A stretch of DNA of 14,883 bases from Thermoplasmata archaeon (GCA_003649715.1 QMSS01000018.1:1-14883); one strand, 5' to 3'. Positions 7,121-14,811 are shown, numbered from the stretch's first letter. Made by a program: numbers and translations. Notes: generated from the letters alone by a model not told the origin.

Positions 7121-7208
7121 AAAACATTTTTTTGTGTTAGAAAGGTTTTTGTGCTCCATCATGATTTTTACTTTTAGTAGAAAAAGAAATGTTGTATGAG
7201 TTGATGAT

Positions 7209-8315
7209 ATGACAGAATTGGAGGAGATTGAGGAATATACAGGCTGTAGTATAGATGTTATTAGAGGGTATCTAGGGGATGAAGCAGATTATTTACTAAG
7301 GCATAGATGCGAAAAGATACCAAGAGAAACATTACATCTACCAGGTCCAGATTTTGTTGATAGAGTATTTGTGGATTCTGATAGGCCAACCCAGGTTTTG
7401 AGAAATCTTAAATCTATTTTTAACCATGGACGACTAGCTGGAACAGGATACTTATCCATATTGCCTGTTGATCAGGGAGTAGAGCATTCAGCGGCTGCAT
7501 CATTCACACCTAACCCCATCTACTTCGATCCGGAAAAGATTATAGAGCTAGCAATCAAAGGTGGCTGCAATGCTGTGGCATCAACCCTTGGTGTCCTAGG
7601 AGCAGTTTCTAGAAAATATGCACACAGAATACCATTTATAGTAAAGATCAATCACAATGAGCTGCTCTCATATCCAAACAAATTCGACCAGATAATGTTT
7701 GCAGATGTAGAACAGGCATGGGAGATGGGAGCGGCAGCTATTGGATGCACCATATACTTTGGATCACAGGAATCCTCAAGACAGATACAAGAAGTAAGCA
7801 GGGCATTCAAATATGCACATGAGCTAGGCATGGCCACGGTACTATGGTGTTATCTTAGAAACCCTGCTTTTAAAATAAATGAGAGGGATTACCATACATC
7901 TGCAGATCTCACCGGACAAGCCAACCACTTAGGAGCAACAATAGAGGCAGACATCATCAAACAAAAACTCCCAACAATAAATGGTGGATACATAGCACTC
8001 AATGAGAAGGGAGTTCAATTTGGGAAAATAGACAAACGAGCATACACAGAGTTATGTTCAGATCATCCAGTAGATCTAGCGAGGTATCAGGTTGCCCATT
8101 GTTACATGGGCCGAGTAGGGCTTATAAACTCAGGTGGTCCATCTGGAGAAAATGATTTCGCTCAAGCTGTTAGAACTGCTGTGATCAACAAACGAGCAGG
8201 AGGAATAGGACTTATATCAGGTAGAAAAGCATTTCAAAGACCGATGGATGAAGGCATAAAACTACTTCATGCAATACAGGATGTCTATCTATGTGAGGAT
8301 GTAACCATCGCATAA
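7209..8315 (+). CDS. fbaB: Class I fructose-bisphosphate aldolase, bacterial FbaB (DhnA) type
   Basis: Cleaves fructose 1,6-bisphosphate to dihydroxyacetone phosphate and glyceraldehyde 3-phosphate, and runs in reverse in gluconeogenesis. At 368 residues it aligns from memory almost end to end with Escherichia coli FbaB: NNRP-like SDRP, RLAGTGYLSILPVDQGVEHS, YFDPEKI, RYAHRIPF-like KYAHRIPF, TIYFGS, DYHTSADLTGQANH, YMGRVGLINSGG and AVRTAVINKRAGG. The Schiff-base lysine is most likely K251 in DIIKQK. This is longer than, and different from, the roughly 260-270 residue aldolase of many archaea and the bifunctional FBP aldolase/phosphatase, which suggests transfer from bacteria; the N-terminus carries about 16 extra residues. 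ATG 7209 follows a TGATGAT that may act as a weak Shine-Dalgarno site. No partner gene is adjacent. Confidence 0.92.
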   Translation: MTELEEIEEYTGCSIDVIRGYLGDEADYLLRHRCEKIPRETLHLPGPDFVDRVFVDSDRPTQVLRNLKSIFNHGRLAGTGYLSILPVDQGVEHSAAASFTPNPIYFDPEKIIELAIKGGCNAVASTLGVLGAVSRKYAHRIPFIVKINHNELLSYPNKFDQIMFADVEQAWEMGAAAIGCTIYFGSQESSRQIQEVSRAFKYAHELGMATVLWCYLRNPAFKINERDYHTSADLTGQANHLGATIEADIIKQKLPTINGGYIALNEKGVQFGKIDKRAYTELCSDHPVDLARYQVAHCYMGRVGLINSGGPSGENDFAQAVRTAVINKRAGGIGLISGRKAFQRPMDEGIKLLHAIQDVYLCEDVTIA

Positions 8316-8365
8316 AAAAACACTAAAAAAACCTCTCATATTCTTTCTACTATTCCAAAATAAGC

Positions 8366-8378
8366 GTTTATTTAAAAA
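8366..8378 (+). promoter_or_regulatory. TATA box of the leuC-leuD operon
   Basis: GTTTATTTAAAAA is a strong archaeal TATA box and predicts a transcript start around 8395-8400. The leader of about 70 bases starts T-rich and holds a small A-loop hairpin (8415-8432). Confidence 0.5.
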
Positions 8379-8467
8379 ATAGGATTCGCAATTACTTGTT
8401 TTTCTTTTGTTTATTTCCATAAAAAAATGGAGGAACATCAGAAAAACTAGGGAGATGATAGGCTGTA

Positions 8468-9724
8468 ATGGGGGAGACAATTACTGAAAAAATACTGGCG
8501 AGAGCTGCAGGTAAAAGATCAGTGGAGGCAGGAGAGTTTATAGAGGCAGAGGTTGATCTCGCTATGAGTCATGACAACACATTTTTGGTTTCAAAGATTT
8601 TTAGAGAAATTAGGGAAAAAAACATGGTTTGGAATCCAGATCGTGTTGTGGTGGTTCTTGATCATAGATCACCAGCGAATTCTATAAAAACTGCGGAGAT
8701 GCATAAGGATATAAGAGGTTTTGTAGAGATACATCATATCAAAAACTTTTATGATGTGGGAGAGGGAATTTGCCATCAAGTGGTGTCTGAAAAAGGCTTT
8801 GTATATCCTGGTATGCTGATTGTGGGAACTGACTCTCATACTACAACCTATGGAGCATTTGGAGCATTTGCAACAGGTATTGGAGCTACAGATATGGCCA
8901 TGGTTTGGAGTACCGGAAGGCTATGGCTGAAGGTACCTAAGACGTTAAGATTCAATATTTCAGGTAAACCTGGTAGATATGTGATGGCTAGAGACATTAT
9001 ACTACATATTATCAGCAGAGTTGGCGTAGACGGTGCCAATTATAGATCATGTGAGTTTTATGGAGACACGATAAAGGGTATGAGTATAGATGGTAGGATG
9101 TGTATCGCTAATCAGGCTGTGGAGATGGGTGTAAAAGCTGCCATTATCCCTCCAGATAAAAAAACATTTGACTATTTGAAATCTAGAGTACATGGGTTAT
9201 TTAAGTCTGTTTATGCTGATGATGATGCAGTTTATGAAAAAAACTTTGATTTCGATATCTCTGATTTGGAACCGCAGGTTGCCTGTCCTCACAAAATAGA
9301 TAATGTTAAGCCCATCAGCAGGGTTGTGGGTTTAGATGTAGATCAAGCAGTTTTAGGCTCCTGTACCAATGGGCGTCTCGAGGATATTGCCATAGCAGCT
9401 GAGATATTAAAAGGTAAAACTATCTCAAAAAATGTGAGAATGATTGTCTCCCCTGCATCAAGATCAGTATATCTTCAATGTATAGAGTATGGATATATCC
9501 AGATTCTTATGAAGGCAGGTGCCGTACTTGTGAACCCAGGTTGCGGTCCATGTCTTGGAATACATCAGGGAGTGATCGCTAGTGGGGAACGTGTTGTATC
9601 TTCTACCAGTCGTAACTTCAGAGGTAGAATGGGCTCTCCTGATGCTGAAATATACTTGGCATCACCAGCCACTGTAGCTGCCTCAGCGCTGAGAGGCAAG
9701 ATAACAGACCCACGGGAGATATGA
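8468..9724 (+). CDS. leuC: 3-isopropylmalate dehydratase large subunit (LeuC/HacA family)
   Basis: Large subunit (418 residues) of an aconitase-superfamily hydro-lyase that isomerises 2-substituted malates through a dehydrated intermediate, classically 2-isopropylmalate to 3-isopropylmalate in leucine synthesis. The [4Fe-4S] ligands are visible as C299 (GSCTNGR) and C359/C362 (NPGCGPCLG). TDSHTTTYGAFGAFATGIGATD near residue 121 is the usual substrate/cluster-side block. The length is that of the archaeal/LeuC2 form rather than the longer 460-470 residue bacterial LeuC. Members of this branch also work on citramalate or homocitrate derivatives, so the substrate is not settled by this subunit. 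GGAGATGAT at 8450-8458 sits about nine bases before ATG 8468 and fixes the start. leuD follows six bases after the stop, forming an operon and a heterodimeric (or higher) enzyme. Confidence 0.88.
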   Translation: MGETITEKILARAAGKRSVEAGEFIEAEVDLAMSHDNTFLVSKIFREIREKNMVWNPDRVVVVLDHRSPANSIKTAEMHKDIRGFVEIHHIKNFYDVGEGICHQVVSEKGFVYPGMLIVGTDSHTTTYGAFGAFATGIGATDMAMVWSTGRLWLKVPKTLRFNISGKPGRYVMARDIILHIISRVGVDGANYRSCEFYGDTIKGMSIDGRMCIANQAVEMGVKAAIIPPDKKTFDYLKSRVHGLFKSVYADDDAVYEKNFDFDISDLEPQVACPHKIDNVKPISRVVGLDVDQAVLGSCTNGRLEDIAIAAEILKGKTISKNVRMIVSPASRSVYLQCIEYGYIQILMKAGAVLVNPGCGPCLGIHQGVIASGERVVSSTSRNFRGRMGSPDAEIYLASPATVAASALRGKITDPREI

Positions 9725-9730
9725 ATTAGT

Positions 9731-10225
9731 ATGATTATAAAAGGAAAAGCTATAAAATATGGTAATGACGTAAACACAGACGTTATCCTACCTGGTAGAT
9801 ATCTACATTTGACTGACCCGGAGGAGATGGTCAAGCATGTTTTGGAGGACCTTGATCCAGATTTTCTAAAAAAATTTCATATAGGAGATGTTGTTGTGGC
9901 TGGCAGAAACTTCGGATGTGGAAGCTCCAGAGAGCAGGCTGTGATGTGTTTGAAGTATGCAGGAGTCGGATGTATTGTTGCAAAATCATTTGCAAGGATA
10001 TTTTATAGAAACGCGATAAATCAGGGTCTACCAGTTGTAGAGTCACCAGATGCTGCTGACATTATTGACAGTGGGGATGAGTTAGAAATAGACATAAATG
10101 AGGGTTTTATTGTGGATAAGACCAAAAATCTTAGATTTAGTTTCCATCCTATTCCAGGTTTTATAAAAAAGATTTTAGAGGCAGGCGGTTTGATTCCTAG
10201 GTTGAAAAAACTAGGGGAGGAATAG
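9731..10225 (+). CDS. leuD: 3-isopropylmalate dehydratase small subunit (LeuD/HacB family)
   Basis: Swivelling small subunit (164 residues) that completes the active site of the large subunit encoded just upstream. Family marks are YGNDVNTDVILPGRYL at the N-terminus, GRNFGCGSSREQA (residues 58-70, the substrate-carboxylate binding loop) and FARIFYRNAINQGLP. The specificity loop reads Y24-L-H-L-T28. In methanogen enzymes, as I recall, an arginine at about this position goes with homoaconitase activity and aliphatic residues with isopropylmalate isomerase; histidine is neither, so the preferred substrate is open. The Shine-Dalgarno site GGAGATATGA overlaps the end of leuC. The gene converges with the radical SAM gene across about 130 bases of A/T runs. 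Confidence 0.88.
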   Translation: MIIKGKAIKYGNDVNTDVILPGRYLHLTDPEEMVKHVLEDLDPDFLKKFHIGDVVVAGRNFGCGSSREQAVMCLKYAGVGCIVAKSFARIFYRNAINQGLPVVESPDAADIIDSGDELEIDINEGFIVDKTKNLRFSFHPIPGFIKKILEAGGLIPRLKKLGEE

Positions 10226-10236
10226 TCTCTCTTAAC

Positions 10237-10280
10237 CCAAAAAAACCAGTAAAATGAATGTATGAATCATTTTTTGGATC
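10237..10280. terminator. A/T-run region between convergent leuD and radical SAM genes
   Basis: A run of seven A's near 10240-10246 would be U7 at the end of the minus-strand transcript, and a T6 run at about 10269-10274 can stop the plus-strand leuD transcript. Archaeal termination often needs only such T-runs. No strong hairpin is seen. Confidence 0.35.
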
Positions 10281-10354
10281 AATTCTAAATAACAAAAAAT
10301 GGCACTGAGGGAGAAATATATTTTTGTAACAAGAAAAATGTGAAATAGCATATT

Positions 10355-11056
10355 TTATAGAAAATGCTTTAACATCCCCATCTTTCTTAATCTACTCCTG
10401 GTAGGAGGATACATCCTGATCCTCTCCCATTCGATGTAAACATCATCAAGACCCATTTTTTGGAACATGCCCAGGATCTCCTGTTTTTTAATAGCAACAG
10501 AGACAATAGATGCATGAAAAGATACATCAAAGTCTCTAAGATATTCTAAGGCCTTTATCTGATATCTAAAACCTCTATTTGCATTAGTCAGCCATCTAAA
10601 CTCATTTATATTACCACCCTTTAGAGATATGCGGACATGAAGGTTATCAAAATTAGATAACTCCTTTACATAACTTGGATCACTTCCTAGAAGTATGCCA
10701 TTAGTCTCTAAAATAAAAAGAGGACCACCATCTAGATTCTCAAGAAGAGATATAAGATGCTTTCTGCCAATAGTAGGCTCAGCACCTGAAACCCTCATTA
10801 TGTTAAAATGATGTTTTCCAGCAATATGAAGTAGCCTATCAGCTACCTCCTCCGGACTATAGAAGATACCTATGTTTTGTGGTATTCTAACAGGTGTTTC
10901 AGACCAGCAGAACACACATCTGAGATTACATCCTACTGTATCTGCGGTAGCTGAGCCACCGTAGAATCTTGTTCCTCTGAAGCGATAATACTTACGCTTA
11001 TCGCCACGGATAACTATCTCCTCGGTTTTCTTAGCGAGCTTTATAGGATCATACAT
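10355..11056 (-). CDS. Radical SAM protein of unknown function
   Basis: A compact 233-residue radical SAM enzyme. The cluster motif CNLRCVFC (C43, C47, C50) binds the [4Fe-4S] that cleaves S-adenosylmethionine; VSGAEPTIG (residues 89-97) is the GGEP-type SAM-binding strand, and ETNGILLG and VRISLKGG continue the barrel. The N-terminal block with YYRFRGTRFYGGSATAD before the cysteines is characteristic and is shared, as far as I remember, with uncharacterised archaeal homologues. No second iron-sulfur (SPASM) cluster is visible after the barrel; the C-terminus ends in a basic MYPPTRSRLRKMG segment. The reaction is unknown. The gene stands alone: it converges with leuD and diverges from pdxS. 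A TATA-like AT stretch at 11071-11087 is about 24 bases before ATG 11056, so the transcript is probably leaderless. Confidence 0.8.
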   Translation of the reverse strand: MYDPIKLAKKTEEIVIRGDKRKYYRFRGTRFYGGSATADTVGCNLRCVFCWSETPVRIPQNIGIFYSPEEVADRLLHIAGKHHFNIMRVSGAEPTIGRKHLISLLENLDGGPLFILETNGILLGSDPSYVKELSNFDNLHVRISLKGGNINEFRWLTNANRGFRYQIKALEYLRDFDVSFHASIVSVAIKKQEILGMFQKMGLDDVYIEWERIRMYPPTRSRLRKMGMLKHFL

Positions 11057-11070
11057 AAACCAAAATTTAG

Positions 11071-11087
11071 ATTTTTTATTTTTTGTA
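11071..11087 (-). promoter_or_regulatory. TATA-like element of the radical SAM gene
   Basis: The minus strand reads a CTACAAAAAATAAAAA-type stretch about 24 bases before the start codon, fitting a leaderless archaeal promoter. A 6-bp inverted repeat (GAACAT 11092-11097 / ATGTTC 11115-11120) sits just upstream and could be an operator, though it is short. Confidence 0.35.
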
Positions 11088-11325
11088 GAAAGAACATCAT
11101 TTTCTTATGTAAAAATGTTCGCAATTTCCATCAAAAAAACTGAGAAAACCTAATAAAAAAATGGTGGTAAAAGCATATCATTTCTTCTACATCAGGTTTT
11201 TTCCCTTCTGTTTAAAGACTACAGGGAGACCCATTTATTTTAAGAACGATAGATTTATCTACAACATAGCTCTTTAATAAGAAGTATTTGATATCCTTAC
11301 TGCAAAAGGGTTCATTTAATCTTTT

Positions 11326-11334
11326 GGGGTGGAG
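11326..11334 (+). promoter_or_regulatory. Shine-Dalgarno site of pdxS
   Basis: GGGGTGGAG a few bases before ATG 11340 decides the start. Upstream, CTCTTTAATAAG near 11271-11282 is the likelier TATA box; another TATA-like TTTATTTTAA lies near 11235. Confidence 0.45.
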
Positions 11335-11339
11335 TAAAA

Positions 11340-12344
11340 ATGAGAGACGTAGATGATGTAGCAAAAACGAGATATGGTACAGATCTGCTGAAGAAAGGCT
11401 TTGCTAAGATGCAAAAAGGGGGTGTGATTATGGATGTCACCAACCCTGAACAGGCGAGAATAGCAGAAGAAAGCGGTGCAGTTGCGGTAATGGCTCTAGA
11501 GAGAGTGCCAGCAGATATACGTGCAGATGGAGGGGTAGCAAGAATGGCAGATCCGCAGGTTATAGAAGAGATCATGGATTCTGTTAGCATTCCTGTTATG
11601 GCAAAGGTTAGAATAGGTCATTTTGCTGAGGCACAGGCTTTACAAGCCTTAGGTGTAGATATGATAGATGAATCAGAGGTGTTAACACCTGCTGATCCAT
11701 TTTATCATATTGACAAACGAAAGTTCATTGTTCCCTTTGTATGTGGCTGCAGAAGTCTAGGTGAGGCTGTACGTAGGATATGGGAGGGAGCTGCGATGAT
11801 TCGTACCAAAGGAGAGGCAGGCACAGGCAACATAGTTGAAGCAATACGTCACCAGAGAATGGTAACTGGTATGATAAAAAAACTTGGATGGATGAACAAC
11901 AATGAGCTACATGTACTGGCAGAGGAATATGCTCAGAGCTATGCCAATGCTGTAAAGACCTTTACAGGTGGAGATGTGGATGACAATACAATAGTCTTTG
12001 AAGAATACACATATGGTGAGATAAAAAAAGATCTTTTCAAAATACTTCAGGATATAAAAAAAATGCAGCGTTTACCTGTGGTTAACTTCGCAGCTGGTGG
12101 CATAGCCACTCCTGCAGATGCGGCGATAATGATGCAACTAGGAAGTGACGGAGTTTTTGTTGGGTCAGGTATCTTTAAATCATCTAATCCTAGAGAAAGA
12201 GCGAAAGCTATAGTAGAGGCAGTGGCTCACTATAATGAGCCACACATTGTAGCTAAGGTAAGCAAAAAACTTGGAGAGGCAATGCCTGGCATCGAAATAA
12301 AAACCCTCTCCGAGGAACAACTGTTACAGGAGAGAGGATGGTAA
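11340..12344 (+). CDS. pdxS: Pyridoxal 5'-phosphate synthase, PdxS subunit
   Basis: Synthase subunit of the DXP-independent vitamin B6 pathway. It builds pyridoxal 5'-phosphate from ribose 5-phosphate, glyceraldehyde 3-phosphate and ammonia delivered by PdxT, as a dodecamer. The protein is an (beta/alpha)8 barrel with the two lysines of the mechanism: K89 in MAKVRIGHF and K157 in MIRTKGEAGTGN (equivalent to K81 and K149 of the Bacillus enzyme). Other marks are KGGVIMDVTNPEQARIAE and NFAAGGIATPADAA. At 334 residues it exceeds the roughly 295 of bacterial PdxS; the excess is an insertion at about residues 203-235, as in other archaeal PdxS proteins. Its end overlaps the pdxT start by seven bases, so the subunits are co-translated. 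Confidence 0.96.
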   Translation: MRDVDDVAKTRYGTDLLKKGFAKMQKGGVIMDVTNPEQARIAEESGAVAVMALERVPADIRADGGVARMADPQVIEEIMDSVSIPVMAKVRIGHFAEAQALQALGVDMIDESEVLTPADPFYHIDKRKFIVPFVCGCRSLGEAVRRIWEGAAMIRTKGEAGTGNIVEAIRHQRMVTGMIKKLGWMNNNELHVLAEEYAQSYANAVKTFTGGDVDDNTIVFEEYTYGEIKKDLFKILQDIKKMQRLPVVNFAAGGIATPADAAIMMQLGSDGVFVGSGIFKSSNPRERAKAIVEAVAHYNEPHIVAKVSKKLGEAMPGIEIKTLSEEQLLQERGW

Positions 12345-12961
12345 AGACACTGTTAGCTGGAGTGTTAGGTGTTCAGGGGGATGTATCTGAACACGTGTTT
12401 TCTATGAAAAATGCTTTAAAAGAAAAAAATGTAGATGGAAGGGTTGTTGTTGTTAAACAAAAAAAGGAGATCGATAACCTAGATATATTGATAATACCTG
12501 GTGGAGAAAGCACTACCATATCCAAGATCCTCTACAAATCTGGAATATATGATAGAGTGGTTAGAAGAATAGAAAATGATGATTTACCAATAATGGGTAC
12601 ATGCGCGGGATGTGTGCTGCTCGCTAAAGAGCTAACTGACAATGAAAATGAGGAAGAGGTAAGGCTGTTACATGCAATGGATATCAAGGTTGAAAGAAAT
12701 GCATTTGGAAGACAAAGGGAATCTTTTGAGAAAAAAATAGAGTTTAAAGGATTTGATTATCCTTATAACGCGGTTTTTATAAGGGCACCGATTATCAGAA
12801 AAACCTGGGGAAGATGCGAGATTCTAGCGAAGATAAACAAAGAGATGGTGGTAGCAGTTAGGCAGAATAGGTTTCTAGCTCTCTCCTTCCACCCTGAGCT
12901 TACCAATGACGTCAGGATCCACAAATATTTTTTGGATATGAGTATATTACGTTACAGGTAA
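12338..12961 (+). CDS. pdxT: Pyridoxal 5'-phosphate synthase, glutaminase subunit PdxT
   Basis: Class I glutamine amidotransferase (207 residues) that hydrolyses glutamine and channels ammonia to PdxS. The catalytic triad is visible: nucleophile C89 in GTCAGCVLLA, and H185 and E187 in FHPEL near the C-terminus. GVQGDVSEH at the N-terminus and PGGEST (the oxyanion/glutamine loop) are diagnostic for PdxT. The length is close to the usual 190-200. ATG 12338 lies inside the last codons of pdxS (ATGGTAA), and a GGAG within the pdxS end acts as its ribosome site. The operon ends at a pair of T-runs before the convergent minus-strand genes. Confidence 0.95.
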   Translation: MVKTLLAGVLGVQGDVSEHVFSMKNALKEKNVDGRVVVVKQKKEIDNLDILIIPGGESTTISKILYKSGIYDRVVRRIENDDLPIMGTCAGCVLLAKELTDNENEEEVRLLHAMDIKVERNAFGRQRESFEKKIEFKGFDYPYNAVFIRAPIIRKTWGRCEILAKINKEMVVAVRQNRFLALSFHPELTNDVRIHKYFLDMSILRYR

Positions 12962-13027
12962 ATGACTGAAATGCTGAGAACCCAATTATTTCGCTAAGTT
13001 AAACTGAATAGATTTCGGTGGATGAGA

Positions 13028-13059
13028 TTATTTTTTTGAAAAAAAATCTGGTTTTTTTT
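13028..13059. terminator. Bidirectional A/T-run terminator between pdxT and a small membrane protein gene
   Basis: T7 at 13031-13037 and T8 at 13052-13059 serve the plus-strand pdxT transcript, and A8 at 13039-13046 is U8 for the minus-strand transcript. The T7 and A8 runs can also pair as a short A-U hairpin. This is typical of archaeal oligo-T termination between convergent genes. Confidence 0.5.
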
Positions 13060-13363
13060 ATGCTTTCATTATAGCCAGTAGGAAGATACCTAGAGCAACC
13101 AGTGCCCCCACTACTGCACCGATTACAGATAGAACACCGCTGACGACGACACCTGAAAATGAGTATGGAGCCGCACCAAGAAATGACAGTAGCCCAGCGA
13201 ACCACAGGAAGATGACACCAACTATTAGACCTATGATTATTAGTATTGCACCTACTGCTCTGCTTTTACCAGACCCAAAATATGCTGTGAATATACCAGC
13301 GATTATACTTGCTATTGCAAATACTAGCGTCAACATACTCAAAAAATATTGATGCCATTCCAT
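13058..13363 (-). CDS. Small multi-pass membrane protein, unknown function
   Basis: A 101-residue protein that is mostly hydrophobic: segments at about residues 7-28, 37-63 (long enough for one or two passes) and 71-97, rich in Gly, Ala, Ile and Val, with a short basic loop (GSGKSRAVG). It has no recognised catalytic motif. A TTG at 13387 would add eight residues, but that stretch itself contains the strong Shine-Dalgarno sequence GGAGATGAGGTGA, placed about eight bases before ATG 13363, so the shorter form beginning MEWHQYF is preferred. It follows the RAM-domain gene by only 29 bases and is probably co-transcribed with it. Confidence 0.6.
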   Translation of the reverse strand: MEWHQYFLSMLTLVFAIASIIAGIFTAYFGSGKSRAVGAILIIIGLIVGVIFLWFAGLLSFLGAAPYSFSGVVVSGVLSVIGAVVGALVALGIFLLAIMKA

Positions 13364-13392
13364 ACCTATCTTCACCTCATCTCCCAAATTTT

Positions 13393-13626
13393 TTAGAATT
13401 TTGTTCCAGTTAGCGTCTTAGTATCAATCACACCCTCTATGGATCTGATCTTGTTTACAACAATATCACCTAGTTTTTCGAAATCCTCAGCCTCAATCTT
13501 CGCTATGAGATCATATTCTCCAAAGAGTGGATGAAGCTCAATGATCTCTGGAACCTTAGAAAGCTTATTGTACACCTCATGCTCATGTGCAGGAGCTGCA
13601 CTTATAAGCACAAAACCTATAGCCAT
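13393..13626 (-). CDS. Stand-alone Lrp/AsnC-family ligand-binding (RAM) domain protein
   Basis: A 77-residue protein equal to just the effector domain of Lrp/AsnC regulators, with no helix-turn-helix. The beta-alpha-beta-beta-alpha-beta pattern is clear: GFVLISAAPAHEHEVYNKL, then VPEIIELHPLFGEYDLIAKIEA, then FEKLGDIVVNKIRSIEGV and a closing TKTLTG strand. Stand-alone RAM domains bind amino acids as dimers or octamers and may tune full-length Lrp proteins or bind a partner; which applies here is unknown. GGGAGGT lies about eight bases before ATG 13626, and a TATA-like AAGTTTATATTAC (about 13660-13672, minus strand) precedes it. It heads a two-gene unit with the small membrane protein. Confidence 0.85.
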   Translation of the reverse strand: MAIGFVLISAAPAHEHEVYNKLSKVPEIIELHPLFGEYDLIAKIEAEDFEKLGDIVVNKIRSIEGVIDTKTLTGTKF

Positions 13627-13704
13627 ATCCTACCTACCTCCCACTCAGTTATCTCTTCATGTAATATAAACTTTATCAAAAAATCTGATGATGCAGCCAT
13701 GAGG

Positions 13705-14733
13705 TTATGATAGGGGTATAGTCTCGAAGCTCCATTCAATGTGATCACCATTGGATACCATATATTTGTCACATCCAATCATTGGTAACTCACCGTTAAC
13801 ATAATACTGCCAATATCTACCGTTATCTCCGTTTATGTCACCATTTATTGAATCTATCATTATGGAGTCAAACTGTTCATAGTAGGTGTAATTTAATGAG
13901 AAATCATTTCTAGCTGAACATTTCTTTAAAATGGAAAACACTGTGTCTCCATCATATGCAAAAATGTTGTCTTCGATAGTACATCCATCGCCTAGTACAA
14001 CTATTTTTACACTAGTTTCATCTGTTTTTTCAAACCATATCTCTCCTTTTCTGGGTATCTGCATCGCAGTTCCTGTAAGGGATAATATGATTAGACATAT
14101 TGCTACAGCAGCGACTATGAGCCTATGAGCCTTTCTAAGTCTGGTTGGTATCACAATTTTATGTTTACGAGCAGAATATGATACAATTGGGAGAGCTATC
14201 ACAGTAAAAGTGATTATGCCAGAAAGTATATGATTTATCATGAATGGTATACCCGCAGTAAAAACTAGAACTAAACTGTTTGCCGTGTGTGGGTAGAGTA
14301 GATACCACCATCCAATGTTAGTCCATACATCATATATCAAAACAAATCCAATGCCAACACCCATAGCGATACCAAGGTTTCTTAGTTTTACTTCGCCTAG
14401 TCCTCTCCGGAAACGATCTTGATTAAAAACTGTTATAAGGGAGATCATCGCAAAACCAGAATAAGTGAACAACACTATTCTATTCATCTGGTTACCCACA
14501 AAGATTGGGTTTCCAAGTAACAAGTCACTGAATATCATACTTATCAAGGGTACAAAAACTGCTATAGCTGGTTTTAGAAAAATAGCTGCTAGAAATGTTG
14601 TTACCATTATTATTTCAAAATTTGGTGGAACATCAGAGCTGACAAAAAGATATCGACCAAATGTTCCTATAAATATCAGCCCTATCATTAATGGAAGCTG
14701 ATTCGTAGCTAATAGCATGTCTTTTATCCTCAT
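13705..14733 (-). CDS. DUF6580-like membrane domain fused to extracytoplasmic DUF4430 domain
   Basis: A 342-residue protein of two parts. Residues 1-200 hold about five or six membrane segments with the marks of DUF6580, an ECF-transporter S-component-like family: GRYLFVSSDVPPNFE, then PLISMIFSDLLLGNP, then a WWYLLYPHT loop and AGIPFMINHILSG. A further membrane span (about 205-225) leads to residues 228-342, a DUF4430 domain: CTIEDNIFAYDGDTVFSILKKC, YYEQFDSIMIDSINGD, GRYWQYYVNGEL and DHIEWSF. DUF4430 is related to the C-terminal domain of transcobalamin and intrinsic factor. Uptake of a vitamin, possibly cobalamin, is a reasonable inference, but no substrate is shown and no ECF ATPase genes are in the window. 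The start at ATG 14733 is supported by GGGGAGG about 11 bases upstream and a TATA box at 14776-14788. Confidence 0.75.
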   Translation of the reverse strand: MRIKDMLLATNQLPLMIGLIFIGTFGRYLFVSSDVPPNFEIIMVTTFLAAIFLKPAIAVFVPLISMIFSDLLLGNPIFVGNQMNRIVLFTYSGFAMISLITVFNQDRFRRGLGEVKLRNLGIAMGVGIGFVLIYDVWTNIGWWYLLYPHTANSLVLVFTAGIPFMINHILSGIITFTVIALPIVSYSARKHKIVIPTRLRKAHRLIVAAVAICLIILSLTGTAMQIPRKGEIWFEKTDETSVKIVVLGDGCTIEDNIFAYDGDTVFSILKKCSARNDFSLNYTYYEQFDSIMIDSINGDINGDNGRYWQYYVNGELPMIGCDKYMVSNGDHIEWSFETIPLS

Positions 14734-14775
14734 AATAGAATTTTCCTCCCCTGACCTCAGTTGGAATAGATTTGG

Positions 14776-14788
14776 TCGTATAAATCTT
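14776..14788 (-). promoter_or_regulatory. TATA box of the DUF6580/DUF4430 gene
   Basis: The minus strand reads AAAGATTTATACG here. It predicts a transcript start near 14757, giving a short leader that contains the GGGGAGG ribosome site before ATG 14733. Confidence 0.5.
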
Positions 14789-14811
14789 TCGTTTTTTGAA
14801 ATTAGGGGCTG

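Noticed and set aside
8426..8449. Seven-codon ORF (MEEHQKN) before leuC as a leucine attenuator leader peptide
   Set aside because: It contains no leucine codons and has no terminator hairpin arrangement after it.
11057..11339. Possible small RNA or riboswitch in the radical SAM/pdxS divergent gap
   Set aside because: Only weak short stems and several TATA-like stretches are visible; nothing matches a known riboswitch pattern.
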